Positions 35,680-48,000 of a stretch of 64,000 bases of DNA are shown here, one piece after another (the first letter of the stretch is position 1; every line of letters begins with the position of its first letter). The stretch is taken from contig JAIXMP010000025.1 in the NCBI GenBank assembly GCA_025677815.1, positions 186,001 through 250,000 on the forward strand, given 5' to 3'. The notes under the pieces are model-generated. The model was not told where the DNA came from and did not search any database. It was given only the letters and a program-made list of their open reading frames with translations. Source of the stretch: Phascolomyces articulosus (taxonomy: Eukaryota > Mucoromycota > Mucoromycetes > Mucorales > Lichtheimiaceae). The position numbers and the translations under genes were made by a program.

Positions 35680-38549
35680 TTAATGATGGTGGATTTCAAT
35701 AATGCGCTGCTTAGCCATATCCTTCTCAATTACTTCAATAGCATGAGATACCTTTAGAAATATCCTATCTTCACCAATCTTGTATAATAACCCTGACCTA
35801 CTAAACATTTCCATGGGTTGATCACGAAGGCGTACAAAATAAACAGCCACTTGTAACGCGTGGTAAGATTCTACAATTTCGTGCATTATTTGTACAGCAC
35901 TATGGATAAACATATATATATAATAGTAAGAATTATTACGCCCTTCAAAAAAAATCATATTTTGTAATGGTATTTTTGTAAATTATCATCTTACCTTGCA
36001 TCAATATTTGGCATATGGCTAACATCAAAAATAATATATGAAGATGCATTGCGACGTGGACGTTCAGATGGGTGAATATGCATATCTCCATAATTTTCCA
36101 GACGGCGTAAACGATCTTTCAGTTTCCCTAAAAGTAATAATATTACAACAAAATAATGATAAATATAATAGGAGGTTCATATGCACACCATGAAAAAAGA
36201 AAACAAGTGTACACGGGTAAATGCATTCATTTTGATGACGTTGACTTTCGTAATGAGGTTATTTTTTTTAATTTATTGTTCTACTGGTTTTTTTTTTTTT
36301 TACATACCTGTATTGGCAAAAAACAAAGTCTCTTCAATTCGTACAATAAGCACATCTTCCAAATGTTCCACTTCATCTGAATATTCATGGATCGCTCGAA
36401 ACTTGTTTTGTGTACCTTTGACACGACCCTATGGTACATATAAAATAACAGTAATAAAAAAAAGGGATAAGATTAAAATTGATAATATAAATGGAAATCA
36501 AATAGAATGGACTGCTCGTTCTTCTTTTGGTCTCTAAATGCTTTTACCATAATTGAAATACGGGGGTAACTTGTCTCTTTCACTGTTAGGAGAAGTGATA
36601 ATGTGATGGCTACAATCGTGCCGAATTCTAACGAGATAACGGCTGTGCCTAGAAAGGTAATTAGAAGCAAGCCCAAGTCTCGCCAAGCACCAATATTGAT
36701 AATAAATCGTAAATCTTCAGGTAGTTCACCCAACAAGTACATGGCAGTAACAAAGACAATAGCTGATAATACGGCCTTCGGTAAATAATAGAAATAATGT
36801 AATAAAAAGAAGATAGCAACCAGTGCTAAGATACCAGTAATCATACAGGCCATTTGGGTTCTTGCACCTGCACGGTCATTCGTTTTACTTCGAGCAACCT
36901 TAATTTTTTTAGTTTTTGACAGTTAATTAATCAATAATAATAATAAAGCCCATAACAACATTTTTTGATGCATCTTATATCATCTTATAGAGTTTTTTTT
37001 TTTTTTTTTTACGCCCACTCTCTCTTTTCTCTCTATTGAACTATAATTTTGTCTTCTTTTTCTCCTCATTAATTATTATTATTTTATATGACCCATATCA
37101 TGGTCCTCTTCTCCTTTTCGTTCTTTTTTTTTTCTTACCGAACCAAATGCTGGGATTCCATGAAATAACCCTCCGGCAAGATTAGCTGCTCCCAACGCAA
37201 CCAATTCACGGTTAGCACTGACGATATAGTTATGTTTTGTTGAAAACGTTTTTGCGACAACAACCGATTCCACAAATCCAATCACAGAAATCATAGCGGA
37301 TGTCACAAACAGGTCCTTCAAATGTCGATTGCTTGGGAAGGAAGGGATAGAAGGGATCGGAATCCCATGGACTTCGATTGTACCCAAGATATCAATATTC
37401 CACTCAAACTTCCATGTCAATACAATAGCCATCACAACTACCAACAAAACATCTGGTAACATGACAATCCAACGATAGTGTTGCATTCGTGGGGATGATT
37501 TCAACATACGAAAACCCAGTAAAACAGTAAGAGATACACCAGAAACTGCAGCTGTGAGCAAGTGTGTTTGATGTATATGTTGGATCAAGAATACGATACG
37601 TTCTATGGAAGAAGATGTTCCAGTGATCCCTGCTTCCTCGCTGACCTTAACAAGACCCAATAAAACAATGCTTTGTTGTAACATGACAACCACCACCACG
37701 CCCGTAATAAATCCACGCAAGAGCGCACGGCTCATCAAACTGTCCAAAAATCCAAGACGAACAATACCCAGTAAAAATGTAAAAATTCCCACAAATAATG
37801 TCACGAGGCACGCCCATGCTAATCGGTCGAAATTCTCATCACCGCCATGCTGCTCTTGTTGAGCGATCGATGAACCCACTAAAAGTGATAATGTTGCATC
37901 AGGTCCGACACTCATTTGCCTGTATAATTTACACAAATAAAATAAAGTTATTCTTATCAATCTTATGTAAAACGGTATGTTTCAAAGTATATTTTCTTTT
38001 TCATATCGGCATTATCAATGGAAATAATAATAATAGTAATATTAACCTGGACATGCCAAAAATCTGTTTTGATCGTAAGAGATTGGGTAGAATCATATAG
38101 AACAATCATCGTCGTAATGTTTATGTTGTTGTTATTATTATTTTTGTCAGTCAAAAGAGTCAGGTACCACATTATTTCATCATAGTCAAACTTTAATATC
38201 ATATGTTACATCATTTACTTACCGCGTATGTCATTGCAGGAAACGCAATACCATATAAACCCCAAGCAGCTGGAACCTTACACAGGGCGGTGGCATAGGA
38301 GAGACTTTGTGGTATCAGCAAACATGCCAATGTAATACCAGCAATGAGATCTCCGAGAAATAAATTGGAGTTATAGTGGGGCAACCATTTCAAAACAGGC
38401 AAGTAGTACTTGGATCGGACTTTAATTAAACTCCAAGTGTCTTTTGGTGTGTGATCGAGGGTGATATGTGCAGAAGGAACTAAAAAAAAAATCAAGATGA
38501 TCGTTTCAATCAAATGAGTTTGTATCATTCTTTTTTTTTTCTGCAGAAA

Positions 38550-38594
<45 letters not shown>

Positions 38595-39114
38595 TGTTAT
38601 TTACTTGGAGATGCAGTCAAGTATCGTGGTGGGAATTGTTCATGATGACTAGCGCTATTAGGTAAAAGATAAGTTGTTTCATTTGCTGCAGAATTTTTGT
38701 GTGTGACTTGTCCTCCCCCTGATATCGCATGAACAGAAGAGCCTTGACGAGGATGAAACAAAGTTCTACGTACAATCATATCAGCTTCACTATCTTCATC
38801 ACTACTACTCGTCATACTACTATGGCTATTTCTTCTGCTGCGTTGTATGATGATACTATTAGCAGTTCCATCAAAATAATCCGTCAACGATGCATAACCT
38901 GCATAAAAGTTGATCATTTAGTTTGTTGTGTTGTATATGTATTTATGATTGTCATCAAGAGAGAGAGAGAAAAGGAGAGTGGCAAAATAGAATGATATAT
39001 AACAATCATAATAATAAACTAACTGTTGTTATTGGATATGCCGGTTGATTGATAGAGATGGCGAAGATTATTATTACTATCATTATTATTCTTATTATTA
39101 TGACTTGTTGCCAT
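35680..39114 (-). CDS. SulP-family sulfate permease with STAS domain
   Basis: Nine exons (39024-39114, 38605-38898, 38223-38479, 38047-38063, 37139-37919, 36548-36898, 36308-36428, 35995-36127, 35680-35899) give 754 residues. After an Asn/Ser-rich cytosolic N terminus come SulP signatures: LIAGITLACLLIPQSLSYA, then GLYGIAFPAMTYAIFGMSRQ and MSVGPDATLSLLVGS. About ten or more hydrophobic helices and FGTIVAITLSLLLTVKE follow. The C-terminal STAS domain has YIIFDVSHMPNIDASA, the strand-loop-helix core with its conserved Asp. The protein should take up sulfate with protons at the plasma membrane. Exon 4 is a 17-base microexon supplying IFGMS of the most conserved transporter motif. Without it the frame breaks, so it is required. 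Family assignment is very secure. Confidence 0.95.
38553..38590 (+). repeat. (ATT)n trinucleotide microsatellite
   Basis: About twelve TTA/ATT repeats within the second intron of the sulfate permease gene. Confidence 0.88.
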
Positions 39115-40031
39115 GTTATTCGATTATAATGATAGGGGGTGGATGATCATTCAAATAACTTGAGTATATATAGTAATAATAATAAAACACACAGAAAGAA
39201 AAGGGGGAAGATAGATTGGAACAAGTTCAAAGAGACTTATAAAAAAAAGCCGATAGGGAGGAAGAAGAGAGTTACTGAATTATGTGTACCTAAAATAGGT
39301 AAAAAAAAAGTCGGAGTAACAAATCAAGCATGATGATGATGATTATTGTTATTATATTAACCAAATCTAACACATTCATTTACATATTAAATCGGCACTA
39401 AAGAAGATGAAAGGTCCTAAGTACCATTTTACTTATTTTTCAAATGGTAAAGAAATAACTTCTTTCAAAAATCAATATTAATTTACATGCAAGTTATGAT
39501 ATTATGTATATATATTCATATATAAAAGAAAATACCTTTGATTTCCCCTGTTAAACCCCTGCTGCATTTCTATGTGTATGTGTGTGTGTATGTGAGGATA
39601 TATGTATGTTGAATCCCATATATATTTTTTTTCTTTGCTTTCTTTTTCTTTTCTCTTTTTTTCTCACTTGCTCTTTTTTTTCATTCATTATTTCATTATT
39701 TCCATTTATTATTATTAATTATTGATATATTCATATCAAGTAAGATATATATATATATATATATATATAAAACAACCAATCACATAATAAGTAACCATCG
39801 ACAAGAGAAAAAGAAAACAAAGTGTAACTGACAAACACATTATTAATCCAGATTAAGGAGGTATACTCAACTTACTCAAAATTCGACTTTTATCTACTTT
39901 TTTCTTTTTCCTTTTTTTTTAATATTGATTATATATTTTTTATTGTTATTACTTTTATTGTATCACGACGAAACATCATTATTAATAATACCTGTTGTTA
40001 TTTTGATTCATCAGTATAATACATATATATC
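39115..40031. promoter_or_regulatory. Divergent upstream region, sulfate permease and F-box/WD40 genes
   Basis: The 917 bases between two outward-facing starts contain an (AT)n run at about 39746-39769, TG repeats near 39570-39590, and a long T-rich tract near 39630-39690. The region is long enough for regulated promoters, but I could not assign specific factor sites. Confidence 0.4.
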
Positions 40032-42209
40032 ATGCGTTTATGCCCACTTGATGATTTATCACCGCCTGCTACTCCACCAAGCAGTAGTAGCAGTACAAGT
40101 AGTAGAACAAGTATAAGTACGAGTACTACAGCAACAAGTAATAATACCACTAACAATGGCTGTAATGACGATAATAATAATAACAACAACAACAATCATA
40201 GCAACAATAAAAATAGCCTTTTAAATACTATGGGTGACAATGACGACAAGAGCAACAACCGACCTTTACAACGACTCCGCTCATCCTATGTCGATTTAAG
40301 TATGGGTGACAATCCCGCTCAACTTTCATCCACATTGGACAAAAGTCGCTTGGATTATATTGTTCAAGTGAAAACAACATTTCAACAGCTTACTCCACAA
40401 CAAAAAACTGCTTTTTTGTCGGAATTACTCAATTGTTGTGACAACCAACTCCTTGCTTTTGTTCATACTTTGATTGCTCCTCGTCTAAAGATTGACTTTT
40501 TAAAACAACTTCCCATTGAACTCGCCCTTCATGTATTATCCTTTATCGATGATCCACAAACACTCACTCGTGCATCGAGAGTATCTCATTTTTGGAACGA
40601 CTTGTTAAAAGACGAATCCACATGGAAACTACTGTGCCTGAAATATCAGTACAAGAATTACCAACAACATCCTACTACCTATCCTATGCATAACCATCAT
40701 CTTACGAATAATAGACAACAACCCATACGAAATGAATCGAGTTCAATACCTTATTCAGAGGATTGTTATGATAATGACAAACAACAACGAAAAGAAGTAG
40801 AAATGAATTCAAACAACGATTTAACTGTATCATCCTCATCCTCAACATCCACATTATCATCCACAACAAGCTTACAACAACAACAACAACATTTACATCA
40901 CTTTTCGTATCGAGAATTCTTTAAACGAAAATATAATATTGGCACAGCATGGAATAAGGGTGGTGATGTTCGAGTAGTAGATGATGTTTTTGGTGGTGAA
41001 CTAATTACATCATTGCAATTTGATGAAAAATATATTGTTGTGGGTTGTGATAATCATCGTATTGTTGTATTTGATGCTCAAACAGCACAAAAGATTCGAA
41101 CGTTAGAAGGGCATGAAGGAGGTGTATGGGCACTTGAATTTAAAGGAGGTGAAAAACATGATCCAGAACGTTTACTTGTATCAGGTGGTTGCGATCGGTA
41201 AGAAGGTCTTCTTTATAGCAATTTATATTTAAAATACATTCAATTTTGAGTGTTTCAAATAATAATAGTAATAATAATCATTTTTGTATCATTAGGGATG
41301 TTCGAGTATGGGATCTGGATAATGGAAGGTTACTACACGTTTTACGAGGTCATACATCAACAGTACGATGCTTAAGGATGAAGGATAAACAAATTGCAGT
41401 GACAGGAAGTCGAGATGCTACGATGCGTGTATGGGATATCCAACGAGGTGTTCTTTTACATGTATTATTGGGTCATCAAGCAAGTGTACGATGTTTGGAT
41501 ATTTGTGATAATGTTGTCGCTTCTGGATCCTATGATTATTCTGCAAGATTATGGGATATCAGAACAGGTCGTTGTCTTCATGTTCTTACGGGTCATCATT
41601 CACAAATATATGCAATTGCTTTTGATGGACAAAAAGTGGTCACTGGAAGTCTTGACTCAAATATAAGAGTATTTTCTGCATCCACAGGACAATGCTTAGC
41701 CACTTTGTTTGGCCATACATCATTAGTTGGCCATCTGCAACTACGAGGAGATATATTAGTGAGCGGAGGTAAAAAAAAAACCAAACAAACAAACAAACAG
41801 CATTTATATAACCATTTACATACAAAAAAAGAAAGCAAACATTCATTCTTGATTGTATATTTATATATATACATTTATAGGAAGCGATGGCTGTTTACGT
41901 GTATGGGACCTTGAACGATATGAATGTGTACAACAAATCTCAGCCCATGATAATTCAGTAACGAGTTTACAATTTGATGATCGTAAAATGGTGAGCGGAA
42001 GTGCCGATGGTAGTGTAAAACTATGGGATATTCGAGAAGGAAGATTGATCCGAAATATCAGCCAACCCACAAGGACGGTATGGAAGATTCAATTCAGTGA
42101 TACCAAAGCAGTGATCTTGATGCAACGAAAACAAGGAGAAAATCCAGGTTTAAACAAAACGATTTTGGAACTTCATAATTTTGATCTCGAACAACAACAA
42201 TCATCATAA
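40032..42209 (+). CDS. CDC4: F-box/WD40 substrate receptor of SCF ubiquitin ligase (Cdc4/FBXW7 type)
   Basis: Exons 40032-41197, 41296-41768 and 41881-42209 give 655 residues. The N-terminal 85 residues are Ser/Thr/Asn-rich. A D-domain-like helix (LTPQQKTAFLSELLNCC) precedes the F-box (FLKQLPIELALHVLSFIDDPQTLTRASRVSHFWNDL split over about residues 155-195). After a Gln/Ser/Asn-rich spacer, seven to eight WD40 repeats form the propeller (RVWDLDNGR, GSRDATMRVWD, GSYDYSARLWD, GSADGSVKLWD). The GSRDAT arginine matches a phosphodegron-binding residue of FBXW7. The protein should bring phosphorylated cyclins, CDK inhibitors or transcription factors to SCF for ubiquitination. The order D-domain, F-box, WD40 distinguishes it from Met30. 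Target is unknown. Secure at family level. Confidence 0.92.
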
Positions 42210-43233
42210 GAAGAATATACATATCTTTCCTTTCTTCTTCATTCATTCTTATTCCCAATATATATACTCCCACCTCCACTCATCTCCATCAAAATTCATT
42301 TCATATACACATTCATAACTCTCCCTCTCCCTCTTTCTCTTTTTTGCATTTCATATACAAACAAAACATTTTTTCATTCCCCAATTATCATCATGACACG
42401 ACTAGCTAGTCAAAAAAAAATACCACAAGCAAGTATAGTCGAAAAAAAAAGCAAAACAAAAAAAAGATACTTTTACAAAATAATAATGTCTTTTACCTAT
42501 TCCCATTTTTCTAACTTTGATCAAAGACATCCTCTCGTTCGAAGAAGTAAAAAAACATATATATTTTTTTTACAAATCATTTGTATACCAATAAACTTGT
42601 CAACTCTCTAAAAAAAGTTCGGCTTATTTCCACTCTACCGACTTTATCCCTCATCTAATTCACTCATTGGTTCAATGTATGGGGTCAAGCACGGCTATTA
42701 ACTAACTATTCTTTACACTGTTAACTTGGAACTTGATGTTTATTTAGCAAATAGTACTGATAACAAGATTCATAATGCTAATATATATCCGCTCTATGCA
42801 ATCATGGTTCACTATTAGGTTGCTCTTCTTTTTGCTCAGTTAAAAAAAATCCATTATATATAGCCCGTATTATTATATCCTTTTTCATCAATCCCATCCC
42901 TGTTCTAACAAAATTTCTCTTTCCATTCATCTCCTCTAAAACGTATAACATGCGATAAAGATAATCTCTTGTGACAAACATGATTGTATATGTGTATAAA
43001 TGTATTCACCCCATTAAATTTGCTTTTTTGAATTTGTCTAAACAAAGTGTATTCAAGATCTTTTTTTTGTTGCGTATGTTTGTTTCGTGTTGTTGCTATT
43101 CCTAATTATGTCTTGGAACATCTGCATACCATACGCTGTTATTTTTTTTAAAAAAAAAAGGAAGAGATGTTAGAAGAAACGTGATCACCTATCTGGGATA
43201 CTCCTCGTTAAAAAAAATCGGAAAATGTTTTAA
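42210..43233. other. Convergent intergenic region
   Basis: 3' flanks of the F-box/WD40 gene (+) and NDUFA1 (-). C/T-rich then AT-rich; contains a T8A10 palindromic tract at about 43142-43159. No gene recognised. Confidence 0.45.
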
Positions 43234-43743
43234 TTACCTATTCGTAGCAAATGCAGCAGGTGCAACGGGGTCAGACTATTCAAATAAAAAATCCATGAAA
43301 GATAGGGTTAGTATGTTGATAGGTCGATATCCTAAACGTTGGGGGTTGTATGTAATATATATATATTTCATATCAATATTACCGATTGACCGCGAACTGA
43401 ACCGGTAAGACGTCTATCGCGTTCCATCATAGCTTTATCAAAGACATCGACATTGAAACGTGCGGGCTACATTGTAAATAATAATTATTTAATAAGAATT
43501 CATAAATTTAATTAAAAAAAACATGGTAATTGTGAGTTTATTATTTATTTACCTTGCGGTCATTCGCGAAATATCTAACAGTGTTCAAACCAGTACCGGT
43601 GACGGTAAACATGGCGGCAATAATGCCAAAAGGAATCAATGCTTCGAATGGAACAGGCTAAAATAAATGGAATTTAAGTTAATTTCATTGGAAATAAATA
43701 GAATTAGGTTGAGGTCCACCAGATAATTAATTTATATTACCAT
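43234..43743 (-). CDS. NDUFA1: Complex I accessory subunit NDUFA1 (MWFE/9.5 kDa)
   Basis: Four coding exons, 43741-43743, 43553-43657, 43383-43466 and 43234-43275, give 77 residues, the usual size for the fungal subunit. No exon exceeds 35 codons, so simple open-frame searches would miss the gene. Recognisable features are PVPFEALIPFG followed by one transmembrane segment (IIAAMFTVTGTGLNTV), then FDKAMMERDRRLTGSVRGQ, the conserved MERDRR motif, and a tail SSDPVAPAAFATN. The protein anchors in the inner mitochondrial membrane at the base of complex I and is needed for its assembly. The first coding exon is only the ATG, ending right before GTAATA. It is head to head with the Maf gene. Confidence 0.9.
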
Positions 43744-43931
43744 TATATATTAGAGTGGGGAGGGGTGGGTTTATTGAAGAAATTCAATGAAAATTGGTTT
43801 TGAGGACGAACAAAAACAACCAAAAACTTTGCTGAGTTTATATTTCAATAATGACGTGTTTTTTGCACTTATTACATCTGGCAGAGTGAGCATTTATATA
43901 TCTATACCTTTATCCTAACCCATTTCTCCAA
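43744..43931. promoter_or_regulatory. Compact bidirectional promoter, NDUFA1 and Maf genes
   Basis: Only 188 bases separate the two starts. A G-rich tract (GTGGGGAGGGGTGGG) at about 43755-43769 stands out in AT-rich DNA and is a candidate factor site or quadruplex-forming element. Confidence 0.45.
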
Positions 43932-45005
43932 ATGAAGCTTTCTTGGTTACCATGGCTTTCAAAACAAAAGATCGTTTTAGCTTCAGCTTCACCACGTAGA
44001 AGTGAAATATTGTCAGACATGGTACTTTTTTTTTATTTCCATTGAATAATGAACTCACCATGGTCATGTCACTTTCTTCTTGATAAATAATAATAACGAT
44101 AATAATAAATAAATAAAAGGGGCTTGATTTTAAAATTGTAACAACATTAAAAGACGATGCCAATGATCCTTCTGCATTTGATCTTAAGGAAGATTATGTT
44201 CATTATACTGCTCGTATGAAGGCAGTAGAAGTATTTGAACGATGCAGGGTAAATGATACTATAGTAAATCCAACAATGGATCAATAGTATAACATCCTCT
44301 TTGTCTTTTGAGTATCCTATTCTGAGTGATATAATATTTTATTTTACAGGATGATCCATCATTACCTGATGCGGATATTGTGATTGGTGCTGATACAGTT
44401 GTAGTTTTGGATAAATTTAACGTTCTTGAAAAACCACGCGATGCGGAGGATGCGAAACGTATGTTACTTGAATTGAGTGGAAAGAAACATACAGCAATGA
44501 CAGGTGTTGTCATTTTGCGCAAGTCACCTGAAAATAAACCCTATGATGAAATGGCCTTTGTTACAAAAACGGATGTTGATTTCTTTGAGATTGATGATGG
44601 TATTTTAGACACCTGTAAGTTTGTTTGTTTTTTTTTTTGAAAGTATTAGAAATGTGAGTTATCATTCTAATGATCTATCAATAATATTAAATGATACATG
44701 TTCTCTTCTAAAAAAAATTAGATGTTGCTTCGGGTGAACCATTTGGAAAGGCAGGTGCCTATGGTATCCAAGGCCCTGCATCTCTGTTTGTTCGTGGTAT
44801 CCATGGTGATTATTGGAATGTGGTATGATTCATTTGTTTAATAATAATTGATATAAAAAAATAACATCTTATAAAGTAGAAAAGTAAAAAGATATTAAGT
44901 CCTTGTACTGTATTATAAATATAGGTGGGATTACCAAAGTCACGACTCTATCAAGAATTATTGTCATTGGAAAATATGAAGAAAGAGGAGGAAAAAATGA
45001 GTTAA
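43932..45005 (+). CDS. Maf/HAM1-like nucleoside triphosphate pyrophosphatase
   Basis: Five exons (43932-44021, 44120-44248, 44350-44614, 44722-44822, 44925-45005) give 221 residues, a typical Maf length. Maf motifs are visible in order: [12 protein letters not shown] at the N terminus (nucleotide-binding SxSPRR), then [10 protein letters not shown] with the catalytic Asp, then [14 protein letters not shown] and the beta-strand [24 protein letters not shown] carries the conserved lysine loop. These enzymes hydrolyse modified or non-standard NTPs (dTTP/UTP, m5UTP, pseudo-UTP type) in the cytosol, acting as house-cleaning enzymes. Animal ASMTL carries the same domain fused to a methyltransferase; here it stands alone. 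Secure. Confidence 0.94.
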
Positions 45006-48000
45006 ACTTCCACTGACCATAGTAGTATCGTCGTTGTTAGTACCATAGCAAATTATACTTGTATTATATATAAAATATCATTTTGATTCTTTTATTGTAG
45101 GCTTCATTATTTTCCTTGCTCATGCTATCTAGATGTATACTTTTTTTTACAGAAAACAAAATAATGATCCATGACAAATTATAACTGTTATACAGATGAG
45201 GAGAAATTTCTATATTTTTACGTAGCAATATTAAAATAAGCGCACATAATAAATCTTTTGATTAATCATTGTTTATTAAGAAGTGATAGATGCAGTATAT
45301 TATAATACGTAAATGCTTTTTAATATATACTCTGAAGGAAGAGATATAATGAAAGGAAAAGGAAATAAAGAATATAAAGATTGATTTCAACATTTCAATT
45401 AGGTTGATATGTTATTAACGGTAAAAATGAATTCATTGTCTGCTCCCAGCCGTGATCTGTTACGTATCGATACAATTACAACATTCAATATATGAGCTCA
45501 ATGGTGGTTCGATAATCGCGGTTTCTGTAATAATAGGGCGTTGTGAATACCATGCATTACGATGTTCTACGACCCACGTGGTCGCTGATAGCCAATATTT
45601 GCGTATTTGCGGCTATCATGAAAGAACAATAGATATTCTAGATAGAGATATTTAGATCATTCCTTGTAATATAGTATTTAATGCAAATGTTAGAATTTGA
45701 GGATAAATAAAATGCTTTGATTTTTTTCAACTTTTATAGTATGCGTGGATTAGTATATTTACTATTGTTGTTGCTCCAGTCGTTTCTACTTTATCGGAAA
45801 TGATAAAGTACACATTTCATCTATCCTATATGGAAAAGTTTTCTGTAACAGCTGACTACGTATGTAAACAATTTCAGAAGTTGATGCGGGAGTACGTAAT
45901 GTGTGTTTCATTTTTCGCATATGAAGAAATGACCCAAGTAAAAAATTATTTTATTCGTTTGCAAAGATAGTATTCATAGATGGGCTCGGGTCAGATTATT
46001 ATTTCTATCGAGGAGACCATGAGGTTATATATATTATAGGACAATTTGTTTTTACATATATATCTTATAAATATAATAGTCTACTATTTGTATACGCCAT
46101 TTACATACATCTTAGTTATTGTTGCGATAAATACATTAAGAATATATAATGGGAATTAGTGCAGGAAAAAAGACAAAAATAAAAGTGTAAAAGATGATGC
46201 TCTCTTCTTGTATTTAACCAAAAAGAAAAAGGGGTGATAATGTGTTGTTAAAGACAATGAATTATGAGAATGGGCCTCAACAGCATTTGGCTCGCATATA
46301 ATGAATTTACAGGAACTTCTTTTTCTCTCTTTTCCTCCTTCCTAATCAATCATACATGAGTAAAAAAAAACAAAGCTTAAGAAATATTAGTTGCTGACAG
46401 TGTTCCATTGAAACGTTTATAATAGTAAAGCGTTTATACAAGATAGAGTAGCAGTCCCTTTACAAATATTCTCATACGCTTCATGTTCATGTAAAGTTTT
46501 TTCTTGGTTGAATCAGGACGAGCAATCTGACTGTAGCAGGTTCTTCTTATGATTTCTTATTCATTTGCATTTTTAACAGCTAAGATTGCTGCTAACTCTA
46601 AATGTTTTTGAAAGTTATGAGTTATATAATAGATGCAACCCTCCACATTGCTAGTTGTATGTCTTCTCCGCCATGTTAATAATGAGAAGTAACGTATATT
46701 ATGTCTAATGGTTACATTTATAAGAATAGAAAAGGATTGATCTATACTACTGTTGTGTTTTTTTTAAAAAAAAAACGAAAGGAAGAGGTCCTGCTCATAC
46801 TTTGTGATGTGTAAAAAGCGATACTCATCTTCAAATGTTTATATATTTGACAGCGCATCAAAAAAAGTAGTACGTAATTATAATATATAGCAAATATATA
46901 TTGCTAATTGCTAATGAGTCATGAGGTCATTCTATATCACACAGGTGTGAATTTCTATTCTTGTTTTAAATAAGAAATATATCTGTATCCATTCCATCTT
47001 AACAACAGTATGTAAGTCTTGATATCATTCACTCTCATTATAATGTGAACAGAGTTGATAGTACATCATCCTGTCATTGTACAGAATCATTAATTTTTAT
47101 TTAGTAGTTAGAATACATACATACTTACAAAGACCATATCCTTATCCAAGATAATCATCAATAGGGTTTAATTGGAGTGACAAAAAATGATTCCGATATT
47201 GGCCTTTTTTTACATAATCACTCTCTATTTTCGAAAAATACACTGCGCCCCATTCCCTTATTCTCTATTTGTCCCAAGTTGGAATTCGACCCATAATATA
47301 CTTGAATTAAGCTCATTTGTCAATGATATTATTTCTCCTCCGCGCATTCTTCGTTCTTTTTATAGTTTGGTAAAAGTAGTAATTATTGTCATTTATATCT
47401 CTATGAACAAGCAACAACAGCGAAGGAAATTATTAATAATATATTTAGGTTAAAGTATTAGGAAATAAAATGATTGTGATGATAATAATTCATTTTAAAT
47501 GACTGTTTTTTTTTAAATAGATAACAGATTCTAGAACCTTACTTTTACTCTTTTTTTTTTTCTTCCCCCATTCAAATCCACATGGCAATAAAAAAGTAGC
47601 ATCATCATCATCATCATATGAAAGAAGTACGATACTAGTGTATTTTTTTTTGGGTGTACAAAAAAGAAGAACAATAAACTATGATCACGAACAAGTAAAG
47701 AGAAAAACAACAGCACTTGTCATAAAAAAAAGTTTTCCACGTGGCTGCTTATACCACTTGCCACACTCCGCTATGAATTTGTTACTATTATTCTGATTTA
47801 AAATGGTGGGGACAACAAGTATCAACAACAAATAGGTCCAGTTGTAATACCCAAAGAATATCATTTTTTGTGCTATAAACAATGACGTTCTATTATGTTG
47901 GACAAAAGAAAGAAAGAAATAAATAAAAGATTCTAGGAATAGAAGTGATCATCCTAATGTACTGAATGATATTCATCTATAATTCTATTATTATATGCAT

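Noticed and set aside
45586..45616. Inverted repeat GATAGCC/GGCTATC as terminator or attachment site
   Set aside because: Seven-base stem with a 17-base loop is expected by chance in a region of this size.
47187..47453. 88-codon plus-strand frame with hydrophobic start
   Set aside because: Reads somewhat like a small membrane protein but has no homology or splice support; not enough to call.
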